A program made the translations under genes and the position numbers. From NCBI RefSeq assembly GCF_000444135.1, contig NZ_ATDK01000043.1:1-35737 (forward strand): 35,737 bases of DNA, in the 5' to 3' direction. A model generated the notes under the pieces. The model was not told where the DNA came from and made no database searches. It saw only the letters and a program-made list of their open reading frames with translations. Source of the stretch: Pseudomonas avellanae BPIC 631. Lineage in GTDB: Bacteria > Pseudomonadota > Gammaproteobacteria > Pseudomonadales > Pseudomonadaceae. Position 1 is the first letter of the stretch, and the number at the start of each line of letters is the position of its first letter. Of the stretch, positions 1 through 7,707 are shown in pieces.

Positions 1-851
1 TGAGCCAGGTCGGGCTGTTTGCCGACGGCGTGGCAGTGGCGCAGATCGGTTATCACACCTTTGAAGTGTGCCGCCATTATGTCGATGAAGTGATCACCGT
101 CAGCACCGACGAAATATGTGCAGCGATCAAGGACATCTACGACGATACCCGCTCAATCACCGAGCCTGCGGGTGCGCTGGGTGTTGCAGGCATCAAGAAA
201 TACGTCGAACAGCGCGGCGTGACTGGCCAGACGTTGGTGGCCATCGACTCCGGCGCCAACGTCAACTTCGACCGCTTGCGCCATGTGGCCGAGCGTGCCG
301 AGCTGGGCGAAGGTCGTGAGGCGATTATCGCCGTGACCATCCCCGAGCAGCCGGGCAGCTTCAAGGCGTTCTGCGAAGCCATCGGCAAGCGCCAGATCAC
401 CGAATTCAACTACCGTTACCACACCGACCGCGAAGCGCACATCTTCGTCGGCGTGCAGACTCACCCTGAGAATGACCCGCGCAGCGCATTGATCGCCAGC
501 CTCACCGGGCAGGGTTTTCCGGTGCTGGACCTGACCGACAATGAACTGGCCAAACTGCACATCCGCCACATGGTTGGCGGGCATGCCGAGCGGGTCAACG
601 ATGAAGTGGTACTGCGTTTCGAGTTCCCGGAGAGGCCCGGCGCGCTGTTCAACTTCCTCAACCGGTTAGGCGGGCGCTGGACCATCTCGATGTTCCACTA
701 CCGCAACCACGGTGCAGCGGATGGCCGGGTGGTGGCGGGTTTGGTGGTGCCGGAGGAAGAACGGCACCTGGTGGGCGCGGCACTGGACGAGATTGGTTAT
801 CCATACTGGGACGAGAGCGAAAACCCGGCGTATCGGTTGTTTTTGGGTTGA
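1..851 (+). CDS. ilvA: Threonine deaminase (biosynthetic), 3' part
   Basis: C-terminal part of the PLP enzyme that turns threonine into 2-oxobutyrate, the first committed step of isoleucine synthesis. The frame is open to the window edge (first full codon at base 3) and ends in TGA at 849-851, so the start and the PLP lysine lie outside. Visible are the end of the catalytic domain (SGANVNFDRLRHVAERAELG) and then two ACT-like regulatory repeats, recognisable from the paired motifs TIPEQPGSFKAF and EFPERPGALFNFLNRLG, the usual site of isoleucine/valine feedback. The presence of this regulatory half shows the biosynthetic rather than the short catabolic type. In other pseudomonads the same gene precedes the DUF2269, HAD, rppH and ptsP genes, as here. 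Confidence 0.95.
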   Translation, partial: SQVGLFADGVAVAQIGYHTFEVCRHYVDEVITVSTDEICAAIKDIYDDTRSITEPAGALGVAGIKKYVEQRGVTGQTLVAIDSGANVNFDRLRHVAERAELGEGREAIIAVTIPEQPGSFKAFCEAIGKRQITEFNYRYHTDREAHIFVGVQTHPENDPRSALIASLTGQGFPVLDLTDNELAKLHIRHMVGGHAERVNDEVVLRFEFPERPGALFNFLNRLGGRWTISMFHYRNHGAADGRVVAGLVVPEEERHLVGAALDEIGYPYWDESENPAYRLFLG

Positions 852-868
852 CGTTAGACGCGGAGCAG

Positions 869-1090
869 GCTTCTGCCCGCAGGGCGTCGCCCGGTCCGTA
901 CACATAACGCGCTTCTGCCCGGAGGGCGTGGGAGCGGACTTGTCCGCGAAGGTCTGCGAAGCGGCCCTGATACCGGTAACCTCGGTTGCGTCTGAAGTAC
1001 CGTGTGTACCGGTTTTGCTGCCGGTTCCCGGCAGTTCGCGGACAAGCGAAGCGTCGCCCGGTCCGCTCCCACACAAGCGAAGCGTCGCCC
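869..1090. repeat. REP-type repeat cluster after ilvA
   Basis: Gene-free stretch between ilvA and the next gene, filled with repeats. GCTTCTGCCCG followed by AGGGCGT occurs twice (from about 870 and 911). A palindromic unit GGGAGCGGACTTGTCCGCGA lies at about 930-949 and is echoed in inverted form around 1037-1072. Between them is an 84-bp block (954-1037) that recurs inverted at 34734-34817. Short open frames across this stretch are only by-products of the repeats. Confidence 0.8.
954..1037 (+). repeat. 84-bp dispersed repeat, copy 1
   Basis: Aligns without gaps to the reverse complement of 34734-34817. By hand I count 12 mismatches in 84 positions (about 86% identity), and the last 27 bases are identical. 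Both copies adjoin REP-type palindromes, so the block looks like the spacer or body of a composite REP element rather than part of a gene. Confidence 0.8.
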
Positions 1091-1130
1091 TGTCCGCTTC
1101 TACATTCTGATCCAAGAGGAGCACCCCGCA

Positions 1131-1559
1131 ATGGAACCCATCACCGTCCTCAACACCCTACACATCGCTGCCATCACGCTGCTGCTGATCAGCGTTCTGG
1201 TGCTGGCCAGCGGGGTGATCAAGGTTCGTCTTGAAGGTGACGCGACCATCCAGAATCGCCTGCTCATGCGGCCGCTAGTATTTTTCTGGGTGCTGATGGC
1301 CGTATGTCTGGCGACGCTGCCGTTCAGCGGCTGGTGGCTGGTGCACCTGAAAGGGTTGTCGCTGGGCCAGACCTGGGTGCTGGGCAGCAGCGTGCTATAC
1401 ACGGTCGGGTTGTGTAGTTGGGTCTGGCTGGTGCTCAGGCTCAATCGGTTGCGCCTCGGTTTTACCAAAAGCAAACGAGGCTTTACCCTGGCGCTGACCG
1501 TGATCAGCGTCGTGTGCTTTGTGGCAATGGCCGGTCTGATGGGCTTCAAACCGGCCTGA
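1131..1559 (+). CDS. DUF2269-type small integral membrane protein
   Basis: Protein of 142 residues with four likely transmembrane helices (roughly residues 6-26, 46-66, 80-100 and 120-138) and short loops; no catalytic motif is visible. It resembles the DUF2269 family of predicted membrane proteins, whose function is unknown. The ATG at 1131 is chosen because AAGAGGAG lies at 1114-1121 with good spacing and the hydrophobic segment follows at once; an in-frame upstream extension would be read from repeat DNA. The same small gene follows ilvA in other pseudomonads, so it belongs to the conserved neighbourhood and is not an insertion. No function is proposed. Confidence 0.75.
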   Translation: MEPITVLNTLHIAAITLLLISVLVLASGVIKVRLEGDATIQNRLLMRPLVFFWVLMAVCLATLPFSGWWLVHLKGLSLGQTWVLGSSVLYTVGLCSWVWLVLRLNRLRLGFTKSKRGFTLALTVISVVCFVAMAGLMGFKPA

Positions 1560-1572
1560 ACGCTCTCGCGGA

Positions 1573-2229
1573 TCAGTTGCGCAGGGTAATCACCGGCCAG
1601 CCGCGCTGCTCGGCTTCTGCACGCAGTTTGGCGTCCGGGTCTACCGCAACCGGGTTGGCGACCTGCTCCAGCAGTGGCAGGTCATTCATCGAGTCGCTGT
1701 AGAAATAGCTGTCTTCAAGGCTGAACGCATTGTCTTCCAGCCACTGATTGAGACGTGTCACCTTGCCCTCACGGAAGCATGGAACGCCCGTCGTGCGGCC
1801 GGTATAACGCCCGTCAACCATCTCGCACTCGGTCGCCAGCAGCGTTTCAATCCCCAGGCGCGCCACGATCGGTGCCGTCACAAAGCGATTGGTCGCAGTA
1901 ATCACCACCAGTTTGTCGCCGGCCTCGCGGTGTTTGGCGATCAGCTCCAGCGCCTTGGGCAGCATGATCGGCTCGATGCAGTCGCGCATGAACTCGCGGT
2001 GCCACTCCTGCAGTTGCGCCATGTCAGTGTTGCCCAGAATCTCCAGCGTAAAATTCAGGTAGTCGGTCATGTTCAGCGTGCCGGCCAGGTAATCCTGATA
2101 AAACTCGTCGTTGCGGCTTTTGTACGTGTCGGCATTGAGGATGCCACGCTGGCACAGGTAATCGCCCCAGGCGTGATCGCTGTCGCCGCCCAGAAGCGTG
2201 TTGTCGAGGTCGAATAAAGCCAGGCGCAT
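1573..2229 (-). CDS. HAD-IB (SerB-like) phosphatase, candidate histidinol-phosphate phosphatase
   Basis: Protein of 218 residues with all HAD motifs: DLDNT nucleophile loop near the N-terminus ([10 protein letters not shown]), VVITATNRF (motif II), a lysine in REGKVTRL (motif III) and the acidic [13 protein letters not shown] (motif IV), with a helical cap between motifs I and II, as in phosphoserine-phosphatase-like subfamily IB. The ATG at 2229 puts the nucleophile Asp at the usual position near residue 7; an upstream GTG at 2283 would add 18 residues before it. As I recall, the P. aeruginosa counterpart in the same gene context (PA0335) has been reported as the missing histidinol-phosphate phosphatase of histidine synthesis. 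That assignment is transferred by context and similarity and is not proved here. The gene is convergent with the DUF2269 gene and divergent from rppH. Confidence 0.85.
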   Translation of the reverse strand: MRLALFDLDNTLLGGDSDHAWGDYLCQRGILNADTYKSRNDEFYQDYLAGTLNMTDYLNFTLEILGNTDMAQLQEWHREFMRDCIEPIMLPKALELIAKHREAGDKLVVITATNRFVTAPIVARLGIETLLATECEMVDGRYTGRTTGVPCFREGKVTRLNQWLEDNAFSLEDSYFYSDSMNDLPLLEQVANPVAVDPDAKLRAEAEQRGWPVITLRN

Positions 2230-2371
2230 AGGGTTACTCGCTGAAATAGTTGAAAAAAGAGCCCCAGAATACGAGGTTTTCACAAGTCTTCACATAAGGT
2301 GCTAAGCCTCGTTGCTGGTTTGATCGCCTTTGTGGAACAATGCGGCGACATGCGTTTGCGAGGTTGTTGCC

Positions 2372-2851
2372 GTGATCGACCCCGATGGTTTCCGTCCTAA
2401 TGTCGGGATTATTCTGACAAACGATGCTGGTCAGGTCCTATGGGCTCGACGTATTAACCAGGATGCCTGGCAGTTTCCGCAGGGTGGAATCAACCCGCAG
2501 GAGACGCCTGAAGACGCGCTTTATCGTGAATTGAACGAAGAAGTCGGGCTTGAACGGCATGATGTGCAAATACTTGCCTGCACTCGGGGCTGGTTGCGCT
2601 ATCGTCTGCCGCAACGATTGGTCCGTACGCACAGCCAGCCGCTGTGTATCGGCCAGAAGCAAAAATGGTTTCTCCTGCGCCTGATCTCCAACGAACAGCG
2701 GGTGCGGATGGATTTGACCGGCAAACCGGAGTTCGATGGCTGGCGCTGGGTCAGTTATTGGTACCCGTTGGGCCAGGTGGTGACATTCAAGCGCGAGGTG
2801 TATCGACGCGCACTCAAAGAGCTTGCCCCGCGCCTGTTATCGCGCGACTGA
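2372..2851 (+). CDS. rppH: RNA pyrophosphohydrolase (Nudix)
   Basis: Nudix hydrolase of 159 residues that removes pyrophosphate from the 5' triphosphate end of mRNAs and so starts RNase E-dependent decay. The Nudix box is complete: [20 protein letters not shown] followed by VGL, with its REXXEE metal-binding glutamates. Further family hallmarks are [11 protein letters not shown] at the N-terminus, WQFPQGGI, and [19 protein letters not shown]. The GTG at 2372 is preferred because it gives the normal family N-terminus (V/[12 protein letters not shown]); an in-frame upstream start at 2330 adds 14 residues absent from the family. ptsP starts 21 bases after the stop codon, the usual rppH-ptsP pair, probably co-transcribed. 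Confidence 0.95.
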   Translation: MIDPDGFRPNVGIILTNDAGQVLWARRINQDAWQFPQGGINPQETPEDALYRELNEEVGLERHDVQILACTRGWLRYRLPQRLVRTHSQPLCIGQKQKWFLLRLISNEQRVRMDLTGKPEFDGWRWVSYWYPLGQVVTFKREVYRRALKELAPRLLSRD

Positions 2852-2872
2852 CACGGAGTTCGACCCCGAGCC

Positions 2873-5152
2873 ATGCTCAATACGCTGCGCAAGATCGTCC
2901 AGGAAGTTAACTCCGCCAAGGATCTCAAGGCGGCGTTGGGCATTATTGTGTTGCGCGTCAAGGAGGCCATGGGCAGCCAGGTCTGCTCGGTCTACCTGCT
3001 CGATGCCGAAGTGAACCGTTTTGTGCTGATGGCCTCCGAAGGCCTCAACAAGCGTTCCATCGGCAAAGTCAGCATGGCGCCGAACGAAGGCCTTGTTGGT
3101 CTGGTCGGTACGCGCGAAGAACCTCTGAACCTCGAAAACGCCGCGGATCACCCGCGTTATCGCTACTTCGCCGAGACCGGTGAAGAGCGTTATGCCTCGT
3201 TCCTGGGGGCGCCGATCATCCACCACCGTCGTGTGGTTGGCGTATTGGTGATCCAGCAAAAGGAGCGCCGTCAGTTCGACGAGGGCGAAGAAGCCTTCCT
3301 TGTCACCATGAGTGCGCAACTGGCGGGCGTTATCGCGCATGCCGAAGCCACCGGCTCGATTCGCGGTCTGGGTCGCCAGGGCAAGGGCATTCAGGAAGCC
3401 AAGTTTGTCGGTGTGGCCGGCTCGCCGGGTGCCGCCGTCGGTGTCGCAGTGGTCATGCTGCCGCCTGCCGATCTGGAAGTTGTCCCGGACAAGACCGTCA
3501 CTGATATCGCTGCCGAGCTGACGCTGTTCCAGAATGCACTGGAAGGCGTGCGCAACGACATGCGCACCCTGTCCGCCAAGCTCGCCACGCAACTGCGCCC
3601 CGAAGAGCGCGCGCTGTTCGATGTCTACCTGATGATGCTTGACGATGCCTCGCTGGGCAGCGAGGTGACCAATGTCATCAAGACCGGCGAATGGGCACAA
3701 GGCGCCTTGCGCTCGGTGGTCAGCGAGCACGTCAAACGCTTTGAGCTGATGGACGATGCTTACCTGCGCGAGCGGGCCTCGGACGTCAAGGACCTGGGCC
3801 GCCGCCTGCTGGCGTACCTGCAGGAAGAGCGGCAACAGGCACTGGTTTACCCCGACAACACTATTCTGGTCAGCGAAGAGCTGACCCCGGCCATGCTTGG
3901 CGAAGTGCCGGAAGGCAAACTGGTCGGTCTGGTGTCGGTGCAAGGTTCCGGCAACTCCCACGTCGCGATTCTGGCGCGGGCGATGGGTATCCCCACGGTC
4001 ATGGGCCTGGTGGATTTCCCGTACTCCAAGGTCGATGGCATCGATCTGGTGGTCGACGGCTATCACGGCGAAGTCTTCACCAACCCCAGCGAAATCATGC
4101 GCAAGCAGTTCGGCAAGGTGGTGGAGGAGGAGCGTCAGCTCTCCCAAGGCCTGGATGCCCTGCGTGAATTGCCGTGCGTGACCCTCGACGGGCATCGTAT
4201 GCCGCTGTGGGTCAACACCGGTCTGCTGGCCGATGTCGCTCGCGCCCAGCAGCGCGGCGCCGAAGGGGTGGGCCTGTATCGCACCGAAGTGCCGTTCATG
4301 ATCAACCAGCGTTTCCCGAGTGAAAAGGAACAGCTTGCGATCTACCGCGAGCAACTGGCGGCCTTCCATCCGCTGCCGGTGACCATGCGTAGCCTGGACA
4401 TCGGCGGCGACAAGTCGCTGTCCTACTTCCCGATCAAGGAAGACAACCCGTTTCTCGGCTGGCGCGGTATTCGCGTCACCCTCGACCACCCGGAAATTTT
4501 CCTGGTTCAGACCCGCGCCATGCTCAAGGCCAGCGAGGGCCTGAACAACCTGCGCATTTTGTTGCCGATGATTTCCAGCACCCACGAAGTGGAAGAGGCG
4601 CTGCACCTGATCCACCGTGCCTGGGGCGAAGTGCGCGACGAAGGCACCGACGTGCCGATGCCGCCTGTCGGCGTGATGATTGAAGTACCGGCTGCGGTTT
4701 ACCAGACCCGTGATCTGGCGCGTCAGGTGGACTTCCTCTCGGTGGGCTCCAACGACCTGACCCAATACCTGCTGGCGGTCGACCGCAACAACCCGCGTGT
4801 GGCCGATCTCTATGACTATCTGCACCCGGCGGTGCTTCAGGCGCTGCAAAGCGTGGTGCGCGATGCCCACGCCGAGGGCAAGCCGGTGAGCATCTGCGGC
4901 GAAATGGCCGGCGACCCTGCAGCCGCTGTGCTGCTCATGGCGATGGGCTTTGACAGCTTGTCGATGAACGCCACCAACCTGCCGAAAGTGAAGTGGATGC
5001 TGCGCCAGATCAACCTCAGCAAGGCCAAGGAACTGCTTGCGCAGTTGATGACCAACGACAACCCGCAAGTCATCAGCAGCTCGCTGCAACTGGCACTGAA
5101 AAACCTCGGCCTGTCGCGAATGATCAACCCGGGCTCGGTCAAAGGGCACTAG
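2873..5152 (+). CDS. ptsP: Nitrogen-PTS enzyme I (PEP:protein phosphotransferase)
   Basis: Protein of 759 residues, the full length of EI-Ntr. It takes phosphate from PEP and passes it to NPr (PtsO) and then PtsN, a regulatory chain linked to nitrogen status and potassium transport. Domains in order: GAF sensor (about 15-165), enzyme I N-terminal helical domain (about 175-300), swivelling phosphohistidine domain with GNSHVAILARAMGIPTVMG, where His363 is the phosphorylated residue by position, and the PEP-binding barrel with LDIGGDKSLSYFP, NPFLGWRGIR, SVGSNDLTQYLLAVDRNN and the late ICGEMAGDP cysteine motif. The GAF domain separates it from the sugar-PTS enzyme I. A 776-residue open frame on the opposite strand is a codon-bias shadow. 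Confidence 0.97.
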   Translation: MLNTLRKIVQEVNSAKDLKAALGIIVLRVKEAMGSQVCSVYLLDAEVNRFVLMASEGLNKRSIGKVSMAPNEGLVGLVGTREEPLNLENAADHPRYRYFAETGEERYASFLGAPIIHHRRVVGVLVIQQKERRQFDEGEEAFLVTMSAQLAGVIAHAEATGSIRGLGRQGKGIQEAKFVGVAGSPGAAVGVAVVMLPPADLEVVPDKTVTDIAAELTLFQNALEGVRNDMRTLSAKLATQLRPEERALFDVYLMMLDDASLGSEVTNVIKTGEWAQGALRSVVSEHVKRFELMDDAYLRERASDVKDLGRRLLAYLQEERQQALVYPDNTILVSEELTPAMLGEVPEGKLVGLVSVQGSGNSHVAILARAMGIPTVMGLVDFPYSKVDGIDLVVDGYHGEVFTNPSEIMRKQFGKVVEEERQLSQGLDALRELPCVTLDGHRMPLWVNTGLLADVARAQQRGAEGVGLYRTEVPFMINQRFPSEKEQLAIYREQLAAFHPLPVTMRSLDIGGDKSLSYFPIKEDNPFLGWRGIRVTLDHPEIFLVQTRAMLKASEGLNNLRILLPMISSTHEVEEALHLIHRAWGEVRDEGTDVPMPPVGVMIEVPAAVYQTRDLARQVDFLSVGSNDLTQYLLAVDRNNPRVADLYDYLHPAVLQALQSVVRDAHAEGKPVSICGEMAGDPAAAVLLMAMGFDSLSMNATNLPKVKWMLRQINLSKAKELLAQLMTNDNPQVISSSLQLALKNLGLSRMINPGSVKGH

Positions 5153-5593
5153 CTCGCGCCTGCCCATAAGTCTTGTGCGAGCGAGCTTGCTCGCGAAGGC
5201 GGATTAATTGTTCAGCAAATTTTCATTGGCTGTACCGGCCCCTTCGTGAGCAATGCGGATCGCCGCCCCGGTCACTCCCACAGGATGATGTTTACTTGTG
5301 GGAGCTTGCTCGCGAAAGCAGGCTGACCGACCTGTTTGTGAACAATGCGGATCGCCGCCCCCGGTCACTCCCGCCCGCGCGCCGCCTGTTTCAAAATCGG
5401 ACGCAGAGCGTCCAGAAAGGCGCTACCACGCGGAGCGTGGGAGCGATACCGTACGGCTGGACACATCAGGCGGATCTTTTTTCACTTCGTTCAGCGAGCT
5501 TCCATCGGTCGCCGCTAGAGCATCCTGCCGGGCTCCGGTAACATGCGCGCCTGATTCAGTCGCTCGCAAGGGCGTTCCAATTGAGGAGTCGCA
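5153..5593. repeat. Repeat-rich intergenic region between ptsP and lgt
   Basis: 441 bases without a credible gene. Two REP units of the GCGAGCTTGCTCGCGAA type lie at 5174-5202 and 5295-5322. A different unit containing AATGCGGATCGCCGCC occurs as a direct repeat at 5246-5282 and 5338-5372, bracketing the second REP. A third repeat type (GGACGCAGAGCGTCCAGAAA, then a CCACGCGGAGCGTGG palindrome and GAGCGATA) lies at 5399-5448 and recurs at 11438-11573, 25467-25514 and 29502-29552. The last 60 bases hold the lgt leader. Frames of 76-122 codons across this stretch consist of repeat DNA and are not called. Confidence 0.85.
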
Positions 5594-6406
5594 ATGCTGC
5601 CTTACCCGCAGATTGACCCGGTAGCCGTCGCTATCGGCCCGCTGCAAATTCACTGGTACGGTTTGATGTACCTGGTCGGCATCGGTGGCGCCTGGCTGCT
5701 CGCGTCGCGTCGTCTTAACAAATTCGACCCGACCTGGACCAAGGAAAAACTCTCCGACCTGATTTTCTGGCTGGCCATGGGCGTGATCGTCGGTGGGCGG
5801 CTGGGCTACGTGCTGTTCTACGACCTGTCGGCTTACATCGCCAATCCTCTATTGATATTCGAGGTCTGGAAGGGCGGCATGGCGTTCCACGGCGGCTTTG
5901 TCGGGGTCATGATCGCGGCCTGGTGGTTCGGCAAGCGCAACGGCAAGAGCTTCTTCCAGTTGATGGATTTTGTCGCCCCATTGGTGCCAATCGGCCTGGG
6001 TGCCGGGCGGATCGGCAACTTTATCAATGCCGAACTGTGGGGCAAGCCGACCGACGTGCCGTGGGCTATGGTTTTCCCGCCGTTCAGCGACCCTGCGCAA
6101 CTGGCGCGTCACCCGTCGCAGTTGTATCAGTTCGCACTGGAAGGCGTGGCACTGTTCATCATTCTCAATCTGTACGCCCGCAAGCCGCGCCCGACCATTG
6201 CCGTTTCCGGCATGTTCGCGCTGTTCTACGGCATCTTCCGCTTTGTGGTCGAGTTCGTCCGCGTTCCTGATGCCCAGCTGGGCTATCTGGCATGGGGCTG
6301 GGTCACCATGGGTCAGATCCTCAGCCTGCCGATGATCATCGCTGGTCTGTTCCTGATCTGGCTGGCCTACAAGCGCGACCCTGCTGCCAGCAAGGCAGCG
6401 GTTTAA
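5594..6406 (+). CDS. lgt: Prolipoprotein diacylglyceryl transferase
   Basis: Inner-membrane enzyme of 270 residues that moves diacylglycerol from phosphatidylglycerol to the lipobox cysteine of prolipoproteins, the first step of lipoprotein maturation. Sequence shows about seven transmembrane helices, the Lgt signature [13 protein letters not shown] (around residues 137-149), the essential histidine segment [11 protein letters not shown], and HPSQLYQ. Length and both termini match the family. GAGGAG at 5583-5588 precedes the ATG. thyA follows 52 bases later across a small hairpin, the arrangement found in many gamma-proteobacteria. Confidence 0.97.
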   Translation: MLPYPQIDPVAVAIGPLQIHWYGLMYLVGIGGAWLLASRRLNKFDPTWTKEKLSDLIFWLAMGVIVGGRLGYVLFYDLSAYIANPLLIFEVWKGGMAFHGGFVGVMIAAWWFGKRNGKSFFQLMDFVAPLVPIGLGAGRIGNFINAELWGKPTDVPWAMVFPPFSDPAQLARHPSQLYQFALEGVALFIILNLYARKPRPTIAVSGMFALFYGIFRFVVEFVRVPDAQLGYLAWGWVTMGQILSLPMIIAGLFLIWLAYKRDPAASKAAV

Positions 6407-6415
6407 CACCGAACC

Positions 6416-6435
6416 GCCGGGCCACAATGCCCGGC
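6416..6435. other. Hairpin between lgt and thyA
   Basis: Perfect 7-bp stem GCCGGGC / GCCCGGC around a 6-base loop, in the short lgt-thyA gap. No U-run follows, so it is more likely an mRNA-stabilising or weak attenuating structure than a full terminator. Confidence 0.5.
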
Positions 6436-6458
6436 GCGTTCAACAACGCAGGTGATTT

Positions 6459-7430
6459 ATGAAGCAATATCTGGAACTGGTCGCCCACGTGATCAAGCAC
6501 GGCACCTTGCAAGCCAACCGTACCGGCGTGAACACCATCAGCTTTCCGGGTGCGATGCTGCGTTACGACTTGCAGGAAGGTTTTCCGGCGATCACCACCC
6601 GACGCATGGCGTTCAAATCCGCCATCGGCGAGATGGTGGGTTTTCTGCGTGGCGTGAACAACGCTGACCAATTCCGCGAACTGGGCTGCAAGGTCTGGGA
6701 CCAGAACGCCAACGAAAACGCCCAGTGGCTGAACAACCCGTTCCGCAAGGGCGAAGACGATCTGGGTGAAATCTACGGCGTGCAATGGCGCAAATGGCCT
6801 GCCTACAAGCGCATCGACGCGGGCAACGTCGCCGCCATCGAACTGGCGCTCGGTCAGGGTTATCGCCAGATTGCCGAATCGGAAGAAGACGGCCAGTCGT
6901 TCGTGGTGCTGTACAAGGCCATCGACCAGATTCGCCAATGCGTCGACACCATCATCAATGACCCAGGCAGCCGCCGCATCCTGTTCCACGGCTGGAACTG
7001 CGCCCAGCTCGATGAAATGGCCCTGCCGCCATGCCACCTGCTGTACCAGCTGCACCCTAATCCGCAGACCCGCGAAATCTCCCTGACGCTGTACATCCGC
7101 TCCAACGATCTGGGCCTCGGCACGCCGTTCAACCTGACCGAAGGCGCGGCACTGCTTAGCCTGATCGGCCGCCTGACCGGCTACACGCCGCGCTGGTTCA
7201 CCTACTTCATCGGCGATGCCCATGTGTACGAGAACCACCTGGACATGCTCAACGAGCAAATGACCCGCGAGCCTTACCCGATGCCAAAACTGGTGATCTC
7301 CGACCGCGTGCCGGAGTTTGCCAAGACCGGCGTTTATCAGCCTGAATGGCTGGAGCTGATCGAGCCGTCGGACTTTTCGCTGGAAGGCTATCAGCATCAC
7401 CCGGCGATGACCGCGCCGATGGCGGTCTGA
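6459..7430 (+). CDS. thyA: Thymidylate synthase, long form
   Basis: Converts dUMP to dTMP with methylene-tetrahydrofolate. Protein of 323 residues with the catalytic Cys192 in [10 protein letters not shown], and the conserved stretches [21 protein letters not shown] and [13 protein letters not shown]. It is longer than the 264-residue E. coli enzyme because of an insertion in the small domain after [11 protein letters not shown] (about residues 115-165, including [12 protein letters not shown] near its end). Long forms of this kind are known, for example in Lactobacillus casei. The ATG at 6459 follows GCAGGTGATTT and gives the usual MKQYLELV N-terminus. Confidence 0.97.
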   Translation: MKQYLELVAHVIKHGTLQANRTGVNTISFPGAMLRYDLQEGFPAITTRRMAFKSAIGEMVGFLRGVNNADQFRELGCKVWDQNANENAQWLNNPFRKGEDDLGEIYGVQWRKWPAYKRIDAGNVAAIELALGQGYRQIAESEEDGQSFVVLYKAIDQIRQCVDTIINDPGSRRILFHGWNCAQLDEMALPPCHLLYQLHPNPQTREISLTLYIRSNDLGLGTPFNLTEGAALLSLIGRLTGYTPRWFTYFIGDAHVYENHLDMLNEQMTREPYPMPKLVISDRVPEFAKTGVYQPEWLELIEPSDFSLEGYQHHPAMTAPMAV

Positions 7431-7451
7431 GCCCGTAAGAGAGCGAATCTA

Positions 7452-7474
7452 GCGCTGTGCTATAGTTTCAGCGC
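7452..7474 (+). promoter_or_regulatory. Extended -10 promoter inside an inverted repeat
   Basis: TGC TATAGT at 7458-7466 is a good extended -10 element. It is enclosed by the inverted repeat GCGCTG (7452-7457) / CAGCGC (7469-7474). No convincing -35 hexamer lies 16-18 bases upstream. The arrangement suggests a promoter for the following gene pair with an operator-like dyad over the -10. The assignment is inferred from sequence only. Confidence 0.5.
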
Positions 7475-7506
7475 ACACCCCCTGACCCTGTTCAATGGAA
7501 TCGACT

Positions 7507-7704
7507 ATGTTTTTCAATCGGATTGGACATCGTAGTGATACGAAGAAGGCTGAAGACGCGGCCCTCATGCAGGCAATCAAGAGCATCGACACTCTTGTGG
7601 TAAGGGGTGGTCGCATGTCCATGGACGCCAAAGAAATCGAAGGTTTGGTTCGCTCCTCCCGCGACAAGGCTAAAAAACTGGTCACTGCGCAAACCGAATC
7701 CTGA
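7507..7704 (+). CDS. Small hypothetical protein
   Basis: Unrecognised protein of 65 residues (MFFNRIGHRSDTKKAED...), hydrophilic, rich in Lys/Arg/Asp/Glu and probably mainly helical, with no cysteine, no signal peptide and no membrane segment. An ATG at 7495 would give 69 residues; 7507 is preferred because GGAA lies about 6 bases upstream. It ends 3 bases before the next gene, so the two are almost certainly co-transcribed and translationally linked. An extended -10 lies about 40 bases upstream. Coding is supported by this tight coupling and a regulatory signal in the right place; function is unknown. Confidence 0.6.
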   Translation: MFFNRIGHRSDTKKAEDAALMQAIKSIDTLVVRGGRMSMDAKEIEGLVRSSRDKAKKLVTAQTES

Positions 7705-7707
7705 TAA

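Noticed and set aside
712..1110. 132-codon frame after ilvA
   Set aside because: It overlaps the ilvA end and then consists of REP and 84-bp repeat sequence; no ribosome-binding site.
2837..5167. 776-codon open frame on the minus strand opposite ptsP
   Set aside because: The plus strand encodes a complete PtsP with all motifs; the antisense frame is a product of third-position G/C bias, is rich in His/Gln/Arg, and shows no family motif.
5173..5624. Overlapping plus-strand frames of 108-122 codons between ptsP and lgt
   Set aside because: They are read through REP and direct-repeat DNA and run into lgt in another frame; repeated peptide segments simply mirror the DNA repeats.
6336..7400. 354-codon minus-strand frame opposite lgt/thyA
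   Set aside because: Antisense shadow of thyA, crossing the lgt 3' end; no domain, no start signal.
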